A DNA stretch of 64,000 nt from an uncultured Flavobacteriaceae bacterium. GTDB lineage: Bacteria; Bacteroidota; Bacteroidia; Flavobacteriales; Flavobacteriaceae. Of this stretch, positions 35,151-43,616 are shown one piece after another. The DNA lies in contig CANMFQ010000017.1 of NCBI GenBank assembly GCA_947497145.1, forward strand, positions 1 to 64,000, in the 5' to 3' direction. Numbering within the stretch: the stretch's first letter is position 1; every line of letters begins with the position of its first letter. The notes under the pieces were generated by a model. That model saw only the letters and a list, made by a program, of their open reading frames with translations. It ran no database searches and was not told the origin of the DNA. The position numbers and the translations under genes are program-made.

Positions 35151-37448
35151 ATGATAAAGACGTTAGTAGCAATGTTAAGATATATGTTTTTTATCTTTTT
35201 AGTAGGATGTTCTTTTGCGGTTCAAGCGCAGGGGCAACGCGAAAAAAAAGACCTCAAAGTAGGGCTAGTTTTAAGCGGCGGTGGAGCAAAGGGACTGGCA
35301 CATATTGGAGCGCTAAAGGTTATTGAGGAAGCGGGAGTGAAAATTGATTATATAGGAGGTACTAGCATGGGGGCTATCATTGGCGCACTCTATGCTTCAG
35401 GCTATTCGGCAGCTCAGCTCGATTCTATTTTTAAGGCAACAGATTTTTTGAATTTAATTCAAGATAACTTACCGCGTAATGCAAAGACATTTTACGAAAA
35501 AGAAGATTCAGAAAGATATGCAATTACCTTGCCTTTTGACGATTTTAAAATATCAGTGCCACCAGCGTACTCTGGAGGGCAAAATGTGTATAACGAGTTG
35601 GTAAGATTGTTATATCACGTTAAAGATGTTAAAGACTTTAGTCAACTTACCATACCGTTTTTATGTATCGCTACCAATGTAGAAACAGGCGAAGAAATTG
35701 TTTTAGATAAGGGGTATTTGCCTGAGGCAATTATTGCCAGCGGTACAGTGCCTTCTCTTTTTGAACCTGCTATTATAGATGGTAATGTGTTAATAGATGG
35801 CGGTGTAGTGAATAACTATCCTATTGAAGAAATAAAAGCTTTAGGAGCCGATATTATTATTGGAGTAGATGTACAACACGAGCTTTCAAAGCGTGAAGAG
35901 TTATCATCAGCTACTGAGATTCTTTTGCAAATCAACAATTTTAGAGCAGCAGAAGCGATGCATGAAAAGTCTAAAAAGACTGATATTTATATTCATCCAG
36001 ATATGAGTGATTATTCTATTTTAGATTTTGATCAAGGCACTACCATTATTCGTATGGGCGAAACTGCTGCGCGATTGAATTACACAGCGTTAAAAAAACT
36101 GTCTGGAAAACAAGGAGATGTCAAATCCAATATTAAAACAGTTAAATATAGTGATACGTTAATTGTAAATCGCCTGCTAATTTCTGGTAATAATTTATCG
36201 CATTCAAGAAGTTACATAAAAGGAAAATTACGGTTTAACCTTGGAAAAAAAATTACATTTCAAAAATTACAACAAGGTATTAGCAACCTTTCTGCAACTG
36301 GCGATTTTCGTACTATTCGTTACCAGCTTGTCTCTAATGGAGAAGGAGAAGATTTAGTTTTGCGCCTTGACGAGGATCCTGTTAAAACATTTATTAGGTT
36401 GGGAGCGCATTATGATGATCTTTTTAAGAGTGCTGCAATAATCAATCTTACTCGAAAAAGTCTTTTAATGAATGATGATGTCGCCTCTATGGATTTTATT
36501 TTAGGTGATAACGTACGATATAATTTTGAGTACTATCTTGATAAGGGTTCTTATTGGAGTTTTGGTATTAATTCGAGATTTAGTGATTTTGAGAAAGACA
36601 TTGACTTTGATATTATTCGCAAGAACTATGATGTTCAAAACGTGGGTAATGTAAATAAAATTAGTCTTGAGGTTACTGATGTAACAAATCAACTGTATGT
36701 GCAAACAGTATGGCAAGAAGAATTTGCTTTTACGGCAGGGCTAGAGTTTAAATACTTGAAATATGGAACACGAACATTAGCTGATTTAGTTGATGAAAAC
36801 AATATCGGTTCTACCGCCACTATTGTTGGTTCAAATGGAAGAACACTGTTTGAGAAAAGTAATTTTTATAGTACATATGGTAAGCTTACATTAGATACCT
36901 ATGATGATAAATATTTTCCCAAACGAGGACTTTATTTTGATAGCGATTTTCATTTGTACTTACTGTCTTCTGATTTTAATGACAACTTCAAGGAATTTTC
37001 GGTAAGTACTGCAAAAATAGGGGGTGCATTTACTTTTTTTAATAATTTGTCTTTAAATTTAGAAACCGAAGGTGGTTTTAAGCTTGGAACTTCTGGTGTT
37101 ACTTCTTTCGATTTTACTTTAGGGGGTTTTGGTACCAATCCTATCAATAATTACGTTTCATTTTTGGGACATGATTTTCTTTCGCTATCAGGTAATAGTT
37201 TTGTAAAAGCTTATGGAAGATTGGATTTTGAAATGACACCAAAAAACCATCTATTATTTGCTGCCAATTTTGCAAATGTTGATGATGATCTGTTTAGAAC
37301 TGGAGAATGGTTTACTTTGCCTAATTATTCTGGTTATGCCCTTGGCTATGGTTTAGAATCTTACATTGGCCCTATTCAAGTGTTGTATTCATGGTCTCCT
37401 GAAGTTGAGAAAGGTGGTTTCTTTTTTAGCGTAGGATATTGGTTTTAA
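35151..37448 (+). CDS. Patatin-like phospholipase with POTRA and outer-membrane barrel
   Basis: This is a 765-residue protein of the PlpD/type Vd-like architecture. A signal peptide (about 1-27) precedes a patatin domain with the oxyanion loop GGGAKG (43-48), the nucleophile S72 in GTSMG and the dyad D216 in DGG. A POTRA-like domain follows (about 345-420; RLLISGNNLSHSRSYI, then FQKLQQGISNLSATGDF). The rest is a BamA/TamA-type barrel with a terminal strand ending FFFSVGYWF. The protein probably displays or releases a lipase at the outer surface, or acts on outer-membrane lipids. It abuts uvrC with no spacer, so the genes are translationally linked. Confidence 0.9.
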   Translation: MIKTLVAMLRYMFFIFLVGCSFAVQAQGQREKKDLKVGLVLSGGGAKGLAHIGALKVIEEAGVKIDYIGGTSMGAIIGALYASGYSAAQLDSIFKATDFLNLIQDNLPRNAKTFYEKEDSERYAITLPFDDFKISVPPAYSGGQNVYNELVRLLYHVKDVKDFSQLTIPFLCIATNVETGEEIVLDKGYLPEAIIASGTVPSLFEPAIIDGNVLIDGGVVNNYPIEEIKALGADIIIGVDVQHELSKREELSSATEILLQINNFRAAEAMHEKSKKTDIYIHPDMSDYSILDFDQGTTIIRMGETAARLNYTALKKLSGKQGDVKSNIKTVKYSDTLIVNRLLISGNNLSHSRSYIKGKLRFNLGKKITFQKLQQGISNLSATGDFRTIRYQLVSNGEGEDLVLRLDEDPVKTFIRLGAHYDDLFKSAAIINLTRKSLLMNDDVASMDFILGDNVRYNFEYYLDKGSYWSFGINSRFSDFEKDIDFDIIRKNYDVQNVGNVNKISLEVTDVTNQLYVQTVWQEEFAFTAGLEFKYLKYGTRTLADLVDENNIGSTATIVGSNGRTLFEKSNFYSTYGKLTLDTYDDKYFPKRGLYFDSDFHLYLLSSDFNDNFKEFSVSTAKIGGAFTFFNNLSLNLETEGGFKLGTSGVTSFDFTLGGFGTNPINNYVSFLGHDFLSLSGNSFVKAYGRLDFEMTPKNHLLFAANFANVDDDLFRTGEWFTLPNYSGYALGYGLESYIGPIQVLYSWSPEVEKGGFFFSVGYWF

Positions 37449-37659
37449 ATACGTTTTGTTGTGGTTATTTGTTAATTGCACTGAATTTTAAAGTACTCTT
37501 CATTATATTTTTAGATATTTGCATAGCTACAAGAACCATTAGAGGTGATGAAATTAAGAGTTGATATAACGGCCCATCTTAGGGCGATGTGGTAACAAGA
37601 CCATATATTTTTGAATGTCGTAGACATGTTGAACAACCTTCAGCGTTTGCGAAAAACCT

Positions 37660-37685
37660 TTATATGCAGCTAAAATTGCATATAA
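37660..37685. promoter_or_regulatory. Inverted repeat upstream of hppD
   Basis: TTATATGCA (37660-37668) and TGCATATAA (37677-37685) form a perfect 9-bp inverted repeat with an 8-base spacer, 40 bases before the hppD ATG. The position suits an operator. The surrounding 276-base spacer holds no gene that I can support. Confidence 0.4.
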
Positions 37686-37724
37686 CAATTGTAAAAAAAA
37701 TCAATTCAATAAATAATAAATCAC

Positions 37725-38888
37725 ATGGCAGCAGAAATAAAAAATCTAAAAGATTTAAAAAATACAGAGTACTCACTTAAAAAGCTATTTAAAGAAGCTG
37801 AAGACTTTTTGCCACTTCTAGGCACTGATTACGTCGAGCTTTATGTGGGTAATGCAAAGCAATCGGCACACTTTTATAAAACAGCTTTGGGTTTTCAATC
37901 AGAGGCCTATGCAGGACTTGAAACAGGATTAAAAGATAGAGTTTCTTATGTATTAAGACAAGATAAAATACGATTGGTACTTACCACTCCTTTGGTGAAA
38001 GACGGTGAAATCAATAAACATATAAATGATCATGGTGATGGTGTAAAAGTCGTGGCACTATGGGTTGATGATGCTACAAAAGCTTTTGAAGAAACAACTA
38101 AAAGAGGTGCTAAACCTTATTTGAAGCCTACTCGTGAAGAAGATGAGCATGGTTACGTTGTTCGTTCAGGTATTTACACCTACGGAGAAACTGTTCACAT
38201 GTTTGTTGAGCGTAAAAACTACACAGGAATCTTTTTGCCAGGCTATAAAAAATGGGAGTCACACTATAACCCAGAACCCGTAGGATTGAAATTTATCGAT
38301 CATATGGTAGGTAATGTGGATTGGGGCGAAATGAATAAATGGTGTAAATTTTATGGAGAAGTTATGGGTTTTGCTCAAATAGTTTCTTTTGTAGATGATG
38401 ATATTGCTACCGAGTATACCGCACTCATGAGCAAGGTGATGAGTAATGGAAATGGAAGAGTGAAATTTCCAATAAATGAACCAGCAAAAGGGAAAAAGAA
38501 ATCTCAAATTGAAGAATATTTAGATTTTTATAACGGACCAGGAGTACAGCATATGGCATTGGCAACTGATGATATTGTTGCCACAGTATCTGCAATGCGT
38601 GCTAGAGGTGTAGAATTTTTGTACGTACCTGAATCTTATTATGATGATTTATTAGAACGCGTTGGCGAAATTGATGAAGATGTTGAGGTTTTAAAAAAGC
38701 ATGGTATTCTTATAGACCGTGATGAAGAAGGGTACTTATTACAGTTATTTACTAAAACCATAGTAGATAGGCCAACACTATTTATTGAAATTATTCAACG
38801 AAAGGGTGCTCAGTCATTTGGAGTAGGTAATTTTAAGGCGCTTTTTGAGGCTATTGAACGTGAGCAAGAAGCCCGCGGAACCCTCTAA
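37725..38888 (+). CDS. hppD: 4-Hydroxyphenylpyruvate dioxygenase
   Basis: HppD converts 4-hydroxyphenylpyruvate to homogentisate in tyrosine breakdown. Two vicinal-oxygen-chelate domains are present. The iron ligands are visible as H193 (FIDHMVGNV), H276 (GVQHMALAT) and E355 (LFIEIIQRKG). At 387 residues it matches the usual bacterial length. The next step, homogentisate dioxygenase, is not encoded within the window. Tryptophan 2,3-dioxygenase lies 1.6 kb downstream, so two aromatic amino-acid catabolic enzymes are close together. Confidence 0.96.
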   Translation: MAAEIKNLKDLKNTEYSLKKLFKEAEDFLPLLGTDYVELYVGNAKQSAHFYKTALGFQSEAYAGLETGLKDRVSYVLRQDKIRLVLTTPLVKDGEINKHINDHGDGVKVVALWVDDATKAFEETTKRGAKPYLKPTREEDEHGYVVRSGIYTYGETVHMFVERKNYTGIFLPGYKKWESHYNPEPVGLKFIDHMVGNVDWGEMNKWCKFYGEVMGFAQIVSFVDDDIATEYTALMSKVMSNGNGRVKFPINEPAKGKKKSQIEEYLDFYNGPGVQHMALATDDIVATVSAMRARGVEFLYVPESYYDDLLERVGEIDEDVEVLKKHGILIDRDEEGYLLQLFTKTIVDRPTLFIEIIQRKGAQSFGVGNFKALFEAIEREQEARGTL

Positions 38889-38997
38889 AAATGGTTTTTT
38901 TCTTAACAAATTCCTAATTTTAGATCAACTATCTTATATTACTGTTAAGAGATAAGTTAAAGTAAGTTAAAACCAATTACAAGCCTTTATTATGTAT

Positions 38998-39005
38998 TAA
39001 ATTTG
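38998..39005 (+). promoter_or_regulatory. -7 box of the 39-kb element
   Basis: TAAATTTG exactly fits TAnnTTTG and would place transcription start at about 39011, the first base of the hairpin. A consensus -33 TTG is lacking. Confidence 0.5.
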
Positions 39006-39010
39006 TACTC

Positions 39011-39112
39011 GCAAGGGGTGGTTCCCTTGCAGCTTTAAGTATTGGTTTTTCATAATTTAAAGTTTGGTTGGTTATTTAGGAAAAGCCTGGTTTTTAAACC
39101 AGGCTTTTTTTT
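39011..39112 (+). ncRNA. Candidate small RNA, copy 2 of the hairpin / 17-nt block / terminator element
   Basis: A hairpin with a perfect 7-bp stem (39011-39017 / 39024-39030) is followed by a 32-base linker and the block TTTGGTTGGTTATTTAG (39063-39079), then a terminator hairpin with a U-tract. The block is identical to 9656-9672, and the arrangement is the same. A TAnnTTTG box sits at the right distance upstream, and no open frame overlaps the element. I therefore see it as a roughly 100-nt independent transcript, unproven. Confidence 0.5.
39081..39112 (+). terminator. Rho-independent terminator
   Basis: AAAAGCCTGG (39081-39090) pairs with CCAGGCTTTT (39099-39108) around an 8-base loop, with the T-run reaching 39112. 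It ends the candidate small RNA or the hppD transcript. Confidence 0.85.
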
Positions 39113-39410
39113 GCAGTTCGTTGAACCCCAGTTGTATGGTGTTGAGCTTAGTTGGGTGACTTAGAAATAACAAGCTGTTGTGTAATTGAATAAACGGTTT
39201 GGGTGATCTGATACTTAACCTTACAAGCTTGAAATAATTTTAGATTTTACAGCAAAATATAAAGAGTGCTTTAGGTGATGTATTGTTCACCTGCTTTTAT
39301 TATTTATGAAAGCTACAATACTTTGGAATAAATATTGTTTAAGTAATAGTGAATTCTAGAAATATTTAGAATGCAATTAGTAATATTGTTGTAATAACCA
39401 AGCTGAAACT

Positions 39411-40190
39411 ATGAATAAAACGCTGTCCATCCTTTTTTTGTTTTTTGCATTTCTTGTAAGCGCTCAAGAAACAGAATCTACCTTTGAACCAGGCGAATGG
39501 CTTAAGTTTCGTTTGCATTACGGCTTCTTAAATGCTAGTTATGCTACTTTGCATGTGAAATCTGATAACATAAACGGTATACCAGTTTATCATGTTGTGG
39601 GTAAAGGTAAAACAACAGGTTGGGCAAGTGTATTTTTTAAAGTAGATGATACCTATGAAAGTTATTTTGGTAAAAAAGATGGGAAGCCATACAAGTTTGT
39701 GCGCAAAATTAATGAAGGCGGGTATACCAAAGACTTGGAAATTGACTTTAATTACGATGAGAAAAAAGCAGTTTTAAATGATAAAAAGCATAAGAAAAAG
39801 ATCAACCTAGCTTTAGAAGACAGTATTCAGGATTTAGTCTCTGCCTTTTATTATTTGAGAAATAACTACAAAACAGATAGTTTAGAGGTTGGTAAATCTA
39901 TTACAATGAAAATGCTGTATGATGAAGATGGCGTTTTTAATTTTAAGCTCAAATATTTAGGAAAAGAGGTGCTTAAAACCAAGTTTGGTAAAGTTGAATG
40001 TCATAAATTTCGACCCTACGTGCAGTCGGGTCGTGTTTTTAAAGAACAAGAAAGCCTTTCTTTATGGGTGAGCAATGATAGAAATAGAATACCCATTCGC
40101 ATAAGTGCCGATTTGGCTGTAGGTGCAATAAAGGCTGATTTAGATGGCTATAACGGTTTAAAGCACCAGTTTAAAATTATCATGGATTAA
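39411..40190 (+). CDS. DUF3108 domain protein
   Basis: This is a 259-residue exported protein. The signal peptide NKTLSILFLFFAFLVSAQ precedes a beta-rich DUF3108-type domain (FEPGEWLKFRLHYGFLNASYATL, then DLVSAFYYLRN and a closing RIPIRISADLAVGAIKADL). The family is periplasmic or outer-membrane associated and of unknown function. It has its own terminator (40278-40315). It lies between hppD and tryptophan dioxygenase, but I see no functional link. Confidence 0.85.
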   Translation: MNKTLSILFLFFAFLVSAQETESTFEPGEWLKFRLHYGFLNASYATLHVKSDNINGIPVYHVVGKGKTTGWASVFFKVDDTYESYFGKKDGKPYKFVRKINEGGYTKDLEIDFNYDEKKAVLNDKKHKKKINLALEDSIQDLVSAFYYLRNNYKTDSLEVGKSITMKMLYDEDGVFNFKLKYLGKEVLKTKFGKVECHKFRPYVQSGRVFKEQESLSLWVSNDRNRIPIRISADLAVGAIKADLDGYNGLKHQFKIIMD

Positions 40191-40277
40191 TGTACGTTGC
40201 TCTAGGCTGCTTTTAGGCGGTAGAAAATATGCTTAAATAAGCGCTTAGTGCATAACGTAAAATAACAATATGCTTGT

Positions 40278-40315
40278 ACCCACTTACAATATAAAAGATG
40301 TAATGTGGGTTTTTT
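40278..40315 (+). terminator. Terminator of the DUF3108 gene
   Basis: ACCCAC plus TTAC (40278-40287) pair with GTAA and GTGGGT (40300-40310) with one bulged T, followed by a T-run to 40315. Confidence 0.65.
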
Positions 40316-40368
40316 GTTTGCTAGTGTTCTTTATGCCGTTATCAATTTTTCATTAAAAAATCTTTACG

Positions 40369-40376
40369 TAGCTTTG
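40369..40376 (+). promoter_or_regulatory. Putative -7 box for tryptophan dioxygenase
   Basis: TAGCTTTG fits TAnnTTTG, 86 bases ahead of the ATG at 40463. No clear -33 partner. Confidence 0.35.
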
Positions 40377-40462
40377 GCATTGTATAGAATTGTTGCCTCA
40401 TTTTACTATTTGGGTGTTTTTGACAAGATGCTAAATAATATGGCAAGTAGAAAAAGTGATAT

Positions 40463-41425
40463 ATGAAGAAAAGAGAAAAGATTGATTCTCAAATCTTAAA
40501 ACTTGAAGAAAAATATAAAGATTCAGGCCAAGATTTAAGCTCATATTTAGATGGTTTGTTGTACCAACGTTACCTTACCTATTGGGATTATATTCATCTC
40601 GATACCCTGTTAAGTTTACAAGTTCCAAGAACCTATTTTCCCGATGAGGAGATTTTCATCATGTATCATCAAATTACCGAGCTTTATTTTAAGCTTATTT
40701 TACATGAGCAAAAGCAGTTGGTAGATGATAAGTCACAAAATTTAGATTTTTTTATTGAAAAAGCACGCCGCATTAATAGCTATTTTCAAGCGTTAATTTC
40801 GTCGTTCAGCATTATGATTAAAGGGATGGAGCGTGCCCAGTTTTTACAGTATCGTATGGCATTGCTTCCGGCTAGTGGGTTTCAATCGGTTCAGTACAGA
40901 ATGATTGAGTTATATGCAACGGGGATGGAGAATTTAGCACATCATACCCAGCGTGACAAGCTTTCTGCTGAAGATAGTATAGAAGAGCTTTATGAGCATA
41001 TCTATTGGAAAAAAGGCGCTACTGATGTTGCAACAGGTGAAAAGACTTTAACTTTAAAGCAATTTGAATATCGTTATACGCCACGTTTAATACGTATTGC
41101 AAAACAAGTGCAGAACAATACTATATGGAGTAAGTATTTAAAGCTAAAGCCCGAAAAGCAAGATAATAAAGAGCTTATAGATGCGTTAAAGACTTTAGAT
41201 ATGAATGCCAATGTGAATTGGCCATTGATGCACATGGGCTCTGCACATCGATATCTTGCAAAAGATAAAGAAGAAATAGATGCCACAGGAGGTACAAATT
41301 GGAAAGAATATTTACCGCCAAGTTTTCAAAAAGTAATATTCTTTCCAGACCTATATACTAAAGAAGAGTTAAATAACTGGGGAAAGCAATGGGTAGACCA
41401 TATCTTTAATCCGGATAAAGTATAG
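40463..41425 (+). CDS. Tryptophan 2,3-dioxygenase
   Basis: This is a heme enzyme opening the indole ring of tryptophan to N-formylkynurenine. The all-helical 320-residue protein shows the family motif IMYHQITELYFKLILHE, in which the active-site His binds substrate. It also has AQFLQYRMALLPASGFQSVQYR and the C-terminal MGSAHRYLAK with the proximal heme His. It is normal in length for the flavobacterial form. The M23 lipoprotein follows 11 bases later on the same strand. No kynureninase or kynurenine monooxygenase is encoded in the window. Confidence 0.94.
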   Translation: MKKREKIDSQILKLEEKYKDSGQDLSSYLDGLLYQRYLTYWDYIHLDTLLSLQVPRTYFPDEEIFIMYHQITELYFKLILHEQKQLVDDKSQNLDFFIEKARRINSYFQALISSFSIMIKGMERAQFLQYRMALLPASGFQSVQYRMIELYATGMENLAHHTQRDKLSAEDSIEELYEHIYWKKGATDVATGEKTLTLKQFEYRYTPRLIRIAKQVQNNTIWSKYLKLKPEKQDNKELIDALKTLDMNANVNWPLMHMGSAHRYLAKDKEEIDATGGTNWKEYLPPSFQKVIFFPDLYTKEELNNWGKQWVDHIFNPDKV

Positions 41426-41436
41426 CAAATAATATA

Positions 41437-42717
41437 ATGAATAAATTTTGGGGCGTTCTTTTTTTAACTAGTATTTTTTTTTCATGCAAAGAAAATAGTG
41501 CGACTAAGGTAGAGGTTACCAATGCGTTAGCATCAATAGCAACTATTGAAAAACCAAAGGTGAAATTTGGTTTTAATCTTGACGAGTTTACCGTAGAGCA
41601 AGATACCGTTAAAAACGGGGATAGCTTTGGTGAATTAATGCTTAAGAATAAGGTAGATTATCCAAAGATTGCTAAGCTATCCGAAGAATTTAAAGATACG
41701 TTTGATGTTCGAAAAATTCGTGTCGGTAAGCCGTATATGATTTTAAAATCAAAAGATACCGCAGAAACTGCCCAAGTGTTTATATACGAAAATGACCGCA
41801 TTAATTATACAGTGGTTGATTTGCGTGACAGTGTTTCGGCATATACCGATAAGAAAGAAGTGAAATACGTAGAACGAGAAGCTTCAGGAGTTATTGAAAC
41901 CTCTTTGTCTGAAGCTATTCTTGCTCAGGGTATTGATTATAATGTAACTAACAATTTATCTGAAGTATATGCTTGGACAATTGATTTTTTCAGGCTTCAA
42001 AAAGGGGATAAATTTAAAGTGATCTATAAAGAAAAGTATATTAACGATTCTATTTATGCAGGAGCAGGTCCTATAGAAGCTGCTTATTTTGAGCATAACG
42101 GAAGACCAATTTATGCTTTTGCTTATGAAAGTGACTCGTTAAAAGTTGGGGTTGATTATTATGATGAAGCCGCAAATAATTTGCGTAGAACTTTTTTGAG
42201 AGCGCCTGTTCAGTTTAGTCGCATTTCTTCACGCTATAACTTAAAGCGTAGAATTCGCTACTATGGAAATAAAATTCGCCCTCATAAAGGTACAGATTAT
42301 GCTGCGCCAAGAGGTACACCTATAATGGCTACAGCTGATGGTACAGTTGTAGAGTCAACTAGGCGAGGTGGTAATGGAAAATATGTAAAAATACGGCACA
42401 ACGCAACTTACAGCACACAGTACCTGCACATGAAAAATCAAAATGTAAAGAAAGGGCAGTATGTGAGACAAGGTGATGTCATTGGTTGGATAGGTATGAC
42501 TGGCAATACTAGCGGCCCCCATGTATGTTATCGTTTTTGGAAAAATGGCAGACAAGTTGATCCCTTGCGTGAAGATCTCCCCAAAGCTGAGCCTTTGTCT
42601 GAGTCTCTACAGCCAGCTTATTTTGCTCATATTACACCAATTAAAGATCAGTTAGATTGTATTCTATATCCTGAAAAACCTATAGATACCGAAGAAGATT
42701 TGGTTAGTTTGCCGTAG
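41437..42717 (+). CDS. M23-type peptidoglycan peptidase lipoprotein with variant zinc site
   Basis: This is a 426-residue lipoprotein; the signal peptide ends in FFSC near residue 16. A middle region of mixed alpha/beta character precedes a C-terminal LytM/M23 domain (about 265-385). The zinc ligands H283 and D287 are in RPHKGTDYAAP and the catalytic-type H331 is in QYLHM. The last motif reads GPHVCYRFW, so the usual H-x-H is H362-V-C364, with Cys in place of the third zinc ligand. Cys can ligate zinc, so activity is possible. The role is probably cell-wall remodelling. It is downstream of tryptophan dioxygenase, perhaps co-transcribed. Confidence 0.88.
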   Translation: MNKFWGVLFLTSIFFSCKENSATKVEVTNALASIATIEKPKVKFGFNLDEFTVEQDTVKNGDSFGELMLKNKVDYPKIAKLSEEFKDTFDVRKIRVGKPYMILKSKDTAETAQVFIYENDRINYTVVDLRDSVSAYTDKKEVKYVEREASGVIETSLSEAILAQGIDYNVTNNLSEVYAWTIDFFRLQKGDKFKVIYKEKYINDSIYAGAGPIEAAYFEHNGRPIYAFAYESDSLKVGVDYYDEAANNLRRTFLRAPVQFSRISSRYNLKRRIRYYGNKIRPHKGTDYAAPRGTPIMATADGTVVESTRRGGNGKYVKIRHNATYSTQYLHMKNQNVKKGQYVRQGDVIGWIGMTGNTSGPHVCYRFWKNGRQVDPLREDLPKAEPLSESLQPAYFAHITPIKDQLDCILYPEKPIDTEEDLVSLP

Positions 42718-42926
42718 TAATTACCATGTGTATCCTAATTAGGCAATGTATTGTCTTTAAAAAACCTTCCTCATTTGTGCGAATAGATCAATTTATCTGC
42801 GCTATTCTTTTGAGCAAAAATGATTAAATGTCATCTTTTGTTTCTAGGTATGATGATGTCATTATGTTTAGTTTGCGAATCGCATATTCTTGTTTTTTTG
42901 TATATTAGACAGGTAAATCAAATAAA

Positions 42927-43616
42927 ATGATTATGCGATTGTATTTAACGGTATTTATGCTGACTATGGCTTTTCAAGTTGTTTTAGGGCAAAACATGAA
43001 TACATCAAAAGAAAAGACTCAAATAGAGTTAACTGAAATTTCAATTGTGGGTACTGTTGCCGATGCTGAATACAAGCCATTAAAAGGGGTGACTATATTT
43101 GTTGATTCGGTAAAAACTAAGGTAAAAACAAATAGAAAAGGGGAATTTTCTATTAGGGTACAACCTAATACAAAGGTAATTAGTGCTTTTTCTAAATTTG
43201 GTGGAATGTTGAGTCATACTTATTCAGGAGAAACTGTAATTAATTTTGTTTTTCCTAAAGATTATAAAATTATAAGTAAAAAAGAGCTTACTGCATTGGG
43301 GTATACTACAAAAACGTCCAAAAAACAATCAAAAAACTACAATAAATACCTTGATGTGTATCAATTGTTAGTTGCTGAATTTCCTGGTGTTACAGTTAAT
43401 GGAAAGACTATACGGCTACGTGGTACTGCAAGTAATTCAATAAACCTTAGTCAAGATCCTTTGTTGCTTGTTAATGGAGTTCAAGCGGAATCTATAGATT
43501 TTATTAGGCCACAAGATATAAAATCTATTAGAGTGATTAGAAATGAAGAAGCTTCATTCTATGGAGCACGTGGTTCCAATGGAGTAATAGTTATTCAGAT
43601 GAAAGGTAGTGGTTGA
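42927..43616 (+). CDS. Stand-alone TonB-receptor plug-domain protein
   Basis: This is a 229-residue exported protein. A signal peptide (about 1-23) is followed by a carboxypeptidase-like regulatory beta domain (about 40-115; VGTVADAEYKPLKGVTIFVD). A short plug-type domain (about 140-225) comes next, with LLLVNGVQAESIDFIRPQDI and EASFYGARGSNGVIVIQ. The beta-barrel that should follow is absent and the frame ends cleanly, so this is a short family rather than a visible truncation. Such proteins occur widely in Bacteroidota; the function is unknown. Confidence 0.75.
   Translation: MIMRLYLTVFMLTMAFQVVLGQNMNTSKEKTQIELTEISIVGTVADAEYKPLKGVTIFVDSVKTKVKTNRKGEFSIRVQPNTKVISAFSKFGGMLSHTYSGETVINFVFPKDYKIISKKELTALGYTTKTSKKQSKNYNKYLDVYQLLVAEFPGVTVNGKTIRLRGTASNSINLSQDPLLLVNGVQAESIDFIRPQDIKSIRVIRNEEASFYGARGSNGVIVIQMKGSG

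Larger units (their letters stand above)
38889..39410. other. Spacer between hppD and the DUF3108 gene
   Basis: This 522-base spacer has no coding gene. It holds the candidate small RNA at 39011-39112 with a -7 box at 38998-39005. The remainder (39113-39410) shows nothing recognisable. Confidence 0.5.

Noticed and set aside
37589-37780. 63-codon plus-strand frame running into hppD
   Set aside because: Overlaps the true hppD start in another frame, and the translation has no domain-like features.
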